Source of the DNA: Galbula dea
Taxonomy: Eukaryota > Chordata > Aves > Piciformes > Galbulidae
Reading direction: 5' to 3'
Length of the DNA: 64,000 nucleotides
Assembly (NCBI GenBank): GCA_013399015.1
Contig: VWZX01001164.1
Coordinates: 620,001 to 684,000 of the forward strand
Part shown: piece after piece, positions 61,201-64,000 of the stretch
Layout: each line of letters starts with the position of its first letter
Position numbering within the stretch: the stretch's first letter is position 1
Notes under the pieces: model-generated
Seen by the model: the letters and a program-made list of their open reading frames with translations, nothing else
Databases searched by the model: none
What the model was told of the DNA's origin: nothing
Position numbers and translations under genes: made by a program

Positions 61201-64000
61201 ACAGCGAGTGTAGGAGGCTGGAATTTTTTACAAGGCGAGTATTATTTTCACTTTTTAATTTCACATTGACTGATATTTTTACTTTGGGTAAAATAAAAAC
61301 ATACATTTTCCTGAGCCTTTACCAAGATAAATCTTCTAAACACTAGGCATTCCAGGATATACAGCCAACTCCTCCTGAGAGGCCAGCGGATAGATCCTTT
61401 TGCTTTGGGATATGGTTTTCTCCTTCTCTCATCAGCTTGCCTGTGGCAGCAATGCAAAGTATTATGGACAAGCAAGGCAAAGCTTTAAAATGGACTGGTC
61501 CCTGCCACCTTCTCATCTCTCTTGTCCTCTCATGGTATGGTTCAAGAATTGTGGCCAGGAAGAAATAGTGACCTTTCTCCTATTCATATACTTGTGTAAA
61601 GGCAAACAGTGTTTGGGAGACAGTTGTTGCACATGCCCTGAAGTGGCGGAGCCGACAAGGAACTGCGATAGGGTAAAGAATGTCAAAGTGGAAAGTCAGC
61701 CGATCAGCCTGGTCACTTCTTTCCATTCCTGGCAATGAGTCACTGTAACCATGTTGTTAAAAGAATCATCTGTTACCTCTCCTCCAAGCCATATTATTAA
61801 TATATCTTATAACCAGCCAGTCACTGGTCATTGTTCCCCAGTGTTCTCAGAAGCTTCTTTTTTATTTTGCCAGAAGTATCTGAGCCATTCACAAAGCACT
61901 GGGGATGCCTAGAAGGGTGATTGTCTTGCAAAGATGGTGCCTGGTGTCCTTCTCCTGAGTCCCAGTGCAATCCTTGAACAGTTCATTTATGAATGGGATA
62001 TATTCCTGTACGTTTAAAGTAAAATAAAAAGCCCTTCAATTTGTACCTTGACTTGAATATTTAAAAGCTATAAATACATGTATTTTCATATATTACTCTA
62101 CCACTTGGATGATACTGCATGGGAAAACTACATCCATTCTCTTTGAATTTTGAAGGCATCAGTATTGCTTAGCCCTGTAGTTCTCACACTTAAAGATGCA
62201 AGCAAGAAAAATCTTTCTACCCAAACAGACTTTTATTGCTGTTAACATACAGTTATACCATATACATAGATAGAGCCTTTCCCCCAAGGACCTCTCAGTG
62301 CCTTTAGAAAAACGTCACAGTGAGTTGGTAAGCATTGCCACTCCAAGACACATTAAGTCCTTATACCCTTCATATAGAAGTTAGGACAGCAAAATTCTTT
62401 AACTTCATCAGTCTGAATAAAGACTGAGGTAAAAGCTGAGCCATCTGATTTTCACTGTAGTCTCCTACATAAAAACATGTGCAAATAGTCTGTAAACCTT
62501 CCTCAGATAATCTCCCTTGACAGTGTGATGTTCTTGAAGGACTTCCATTTCTTCCTTCTTTTCCTGATAGCAAAGGACCAGTTTTTCTTTATAGGTAACC
62601 AGCTTTAATCTTTGTTTAAACTTTTACTGGAAAACTGAATTTTGCTCTACTAGGGAAGCAATGATTGTTCATTAATCTTGCCAAAATTTATTATAACACC
62701 TTCTTACTTGTTCATAAAAATGAGGGCTATGTAGAATACTTTGTGACAGCTGTTGCATTTGGGTCATGAAATTTGTGAGAATTATTGAAACTCACTTGTA
62801 ATGTCCAACAGTGTGAGTCCTTTGCCTAGTTGCAAGGTGCTTTGGAAACATATTTTGACTTGCTCTTGTGACTGCATTTCGTGAACAGTTTAGAGATGGG
62901 AGTCCTTGCAACCCAGCCCCTCTGTGTTGAGGTGTGCCTGACTTAGCCTTCTATGTCAGGCATAGTCAGGCTTTCACGCCTGTTCTCCCAGGGAGGCATG
63001 TTGTAGTCTGGGAAATTCTCTGTAGAGTTTGGTAAACATTCCTCACCTTTGCTATATATTCTCCTGAATTAGTTACAGATGCTAACATTGAATAATGTCA
63101 CTGTGGGTTTCCGTGTTTGTCCAAAAGGACAGTTTATATTTTGATTTATTTTTTTCAGGCTCCTTCTAAACTCAAACAAATTTATCTGCAGTTTTTTCAG
63201 TTATTTTGTAATATGGGTTTTTTTCTTTGAAATTCTACAAACTATAGGCTTATTCATTTCTAATAAATGTGCAGCTCTGTGGTGCGAATGAAATGCCCAG
63301 ATGTCCTCACCACATGGGCTGCAGCAGATTTTTGGATTCCCCTTTACAAAACTTGACATTACAGCATATGGAATTTTTATAGTAATTTTATAGCAAAAAT
63401 TACTACTTTGGCAACCATTTTTCCGTTACGAATATTGAAAAATATTATTGAGAAACTTACAGTGAAAAACATGTTTCAAAATATTGTGGCATAAATTTTT
63501 ATATTTTTGTAGTGAAGATCCTAAGGTGACTATCAGCTTCCATACCAGATAAGTCAAGTCTGTAGCAGAGCAAGCACTGAGTTCTTCAGTATGATATAGC
63601 TAAGCAAGTCATGTCTGCGAGAAAGAGTCCTCATGATTGGCTTAAGAACCAGCATCTGCAGCATTTGGAGGAGTGGACTGTTTCTCACAGCTGAAAGAGT
63701 ACAAAGGAGGGTCTGAATAATAGTCCATGTAGCAAAATAACCACCTTCTCATTGTGGATGTTGTGAATATATCATTATTTAGTGACAGCAGATAGTTTAA
63801 TGTTCACCTGCTATTAGTTGGTCTCTGATCCTGCTGTGTTGACCTGTTGCTTGGCAAATTAAAATAAATACAATCAAAATAAGAAGTGGAGCTGTTTGTG
63901 CTCAGGAAAGGACTTTAGATTTATCTCTGACAGTGATCCATGGCAGACACTTAAATAACAAGTGTCCACATTTGTCCTACATTAGGAAGGTGTGGAGTGA
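52229..64000. other. Long gene-free stretch, no recognised element
   Basis: About 11.8 kb of AT-rich DNA. The longest frame in the window's right half (57206-57658, minus, 150 codons) has no domain, signal peptide or membrane segment I can recognise, and the plus frame 61400-61738 likewise. A CpG cluster near 53.75-53.85 kb, a hairpin at 52484-52518 and a 14-bp palindrome (CATTGAATTCAATG, 55106-55119) are the only structures noted. Confidence 0.45.
52484..52518. repeat. 13-bp inverted repeat with 9-nt loop
   Basis: GCTGACAGCTCCT (52484-52496) and AGGAACTGTCAGC (52506-52518) are reverse complements with one mismatch. The stem gains one further T-A pair outside. It is too short for a typical microRNA precursor. 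Confidence 0.85.

Overview
The window looks like a largely gene-free stretch of a bird genome. This is inferred from the repeats: it carries several 5'-truncated CR1 LINE copies with the typical avian 3' end (tandem ATTCTATG-like octamers), one of them an older CR1-Y/X-like type, and two LTR-like elements, one of which resembles avian ERVL LTRs. Overall the DNA is AT-rich, poor in CpG and full of short open frames with no family signature. I found no complete protein-coding gene, no rRNA, no tRNA I could recognise, no CRISPR array and no bacterial or viral gene cluster. It is best read as intergenic or deep intronic vertebrate sequence.

Layout. 0-5 kb: a CR1 3' end at the left edge, a GATA/CA microsatellite, a 43-bp tandem duplication, and on the minus strand a 119-codon open stretch (about 1771-2130) that is the most protein-like frame in the first half and resembles a BEN domain. 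5-11 kb: a small composite tandem repeat, TAAT-rich non-repetitive sequence that may be conserved regulatory DNA, and a 75-nt candidate non-coding exon (11074-11148) with good splice sites and a local CpG cluster. 11.9-12.4 kb: a GC-rich island with TGTC...GACA ends, an internal AATAAA and near-matching 6-bp flanks, interpreted as a solo LTR. 16 kb: an old minus-strand CR1. 18.2 kb: a second candidate non-coding exon. 21.2-21.7 kb: the best preserved CR1 copy, with the ORF2 C-terminus still open and its full 3' UTR.

22-47 kb is almost featureless: two minus-strand CR1 3' ends (32.3 and 39.6 kb), A-rich, AT-rich and GGAA-rich simple repeats and short duplications. 48.0-48.4 kb holds a minus-strand ERVL-like LTR fragment. 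Just after it, 49281-49544 is a candidate terminal coding exon: a strong acceptor followed by 88 codons that read as one membrane span and a hydrophilic tail. 49.9-50.1 kb is another minus-strand CR1. 52.0-52.2 kb contains a short frame with a LINE reverse-transcriptase VPQGSV motif. The remainder to 64 kb has no supported gene; a CpG cluster near 53.8 kb and a few hairpins stand out.

No set of genes can be shown to work together here. The items most worth following up are the BEN-like frame at 1.8-2.1 kb, the membrane-anchor exon candidate at 49.3 kb, and the GC-rich LTR at 12 kb.
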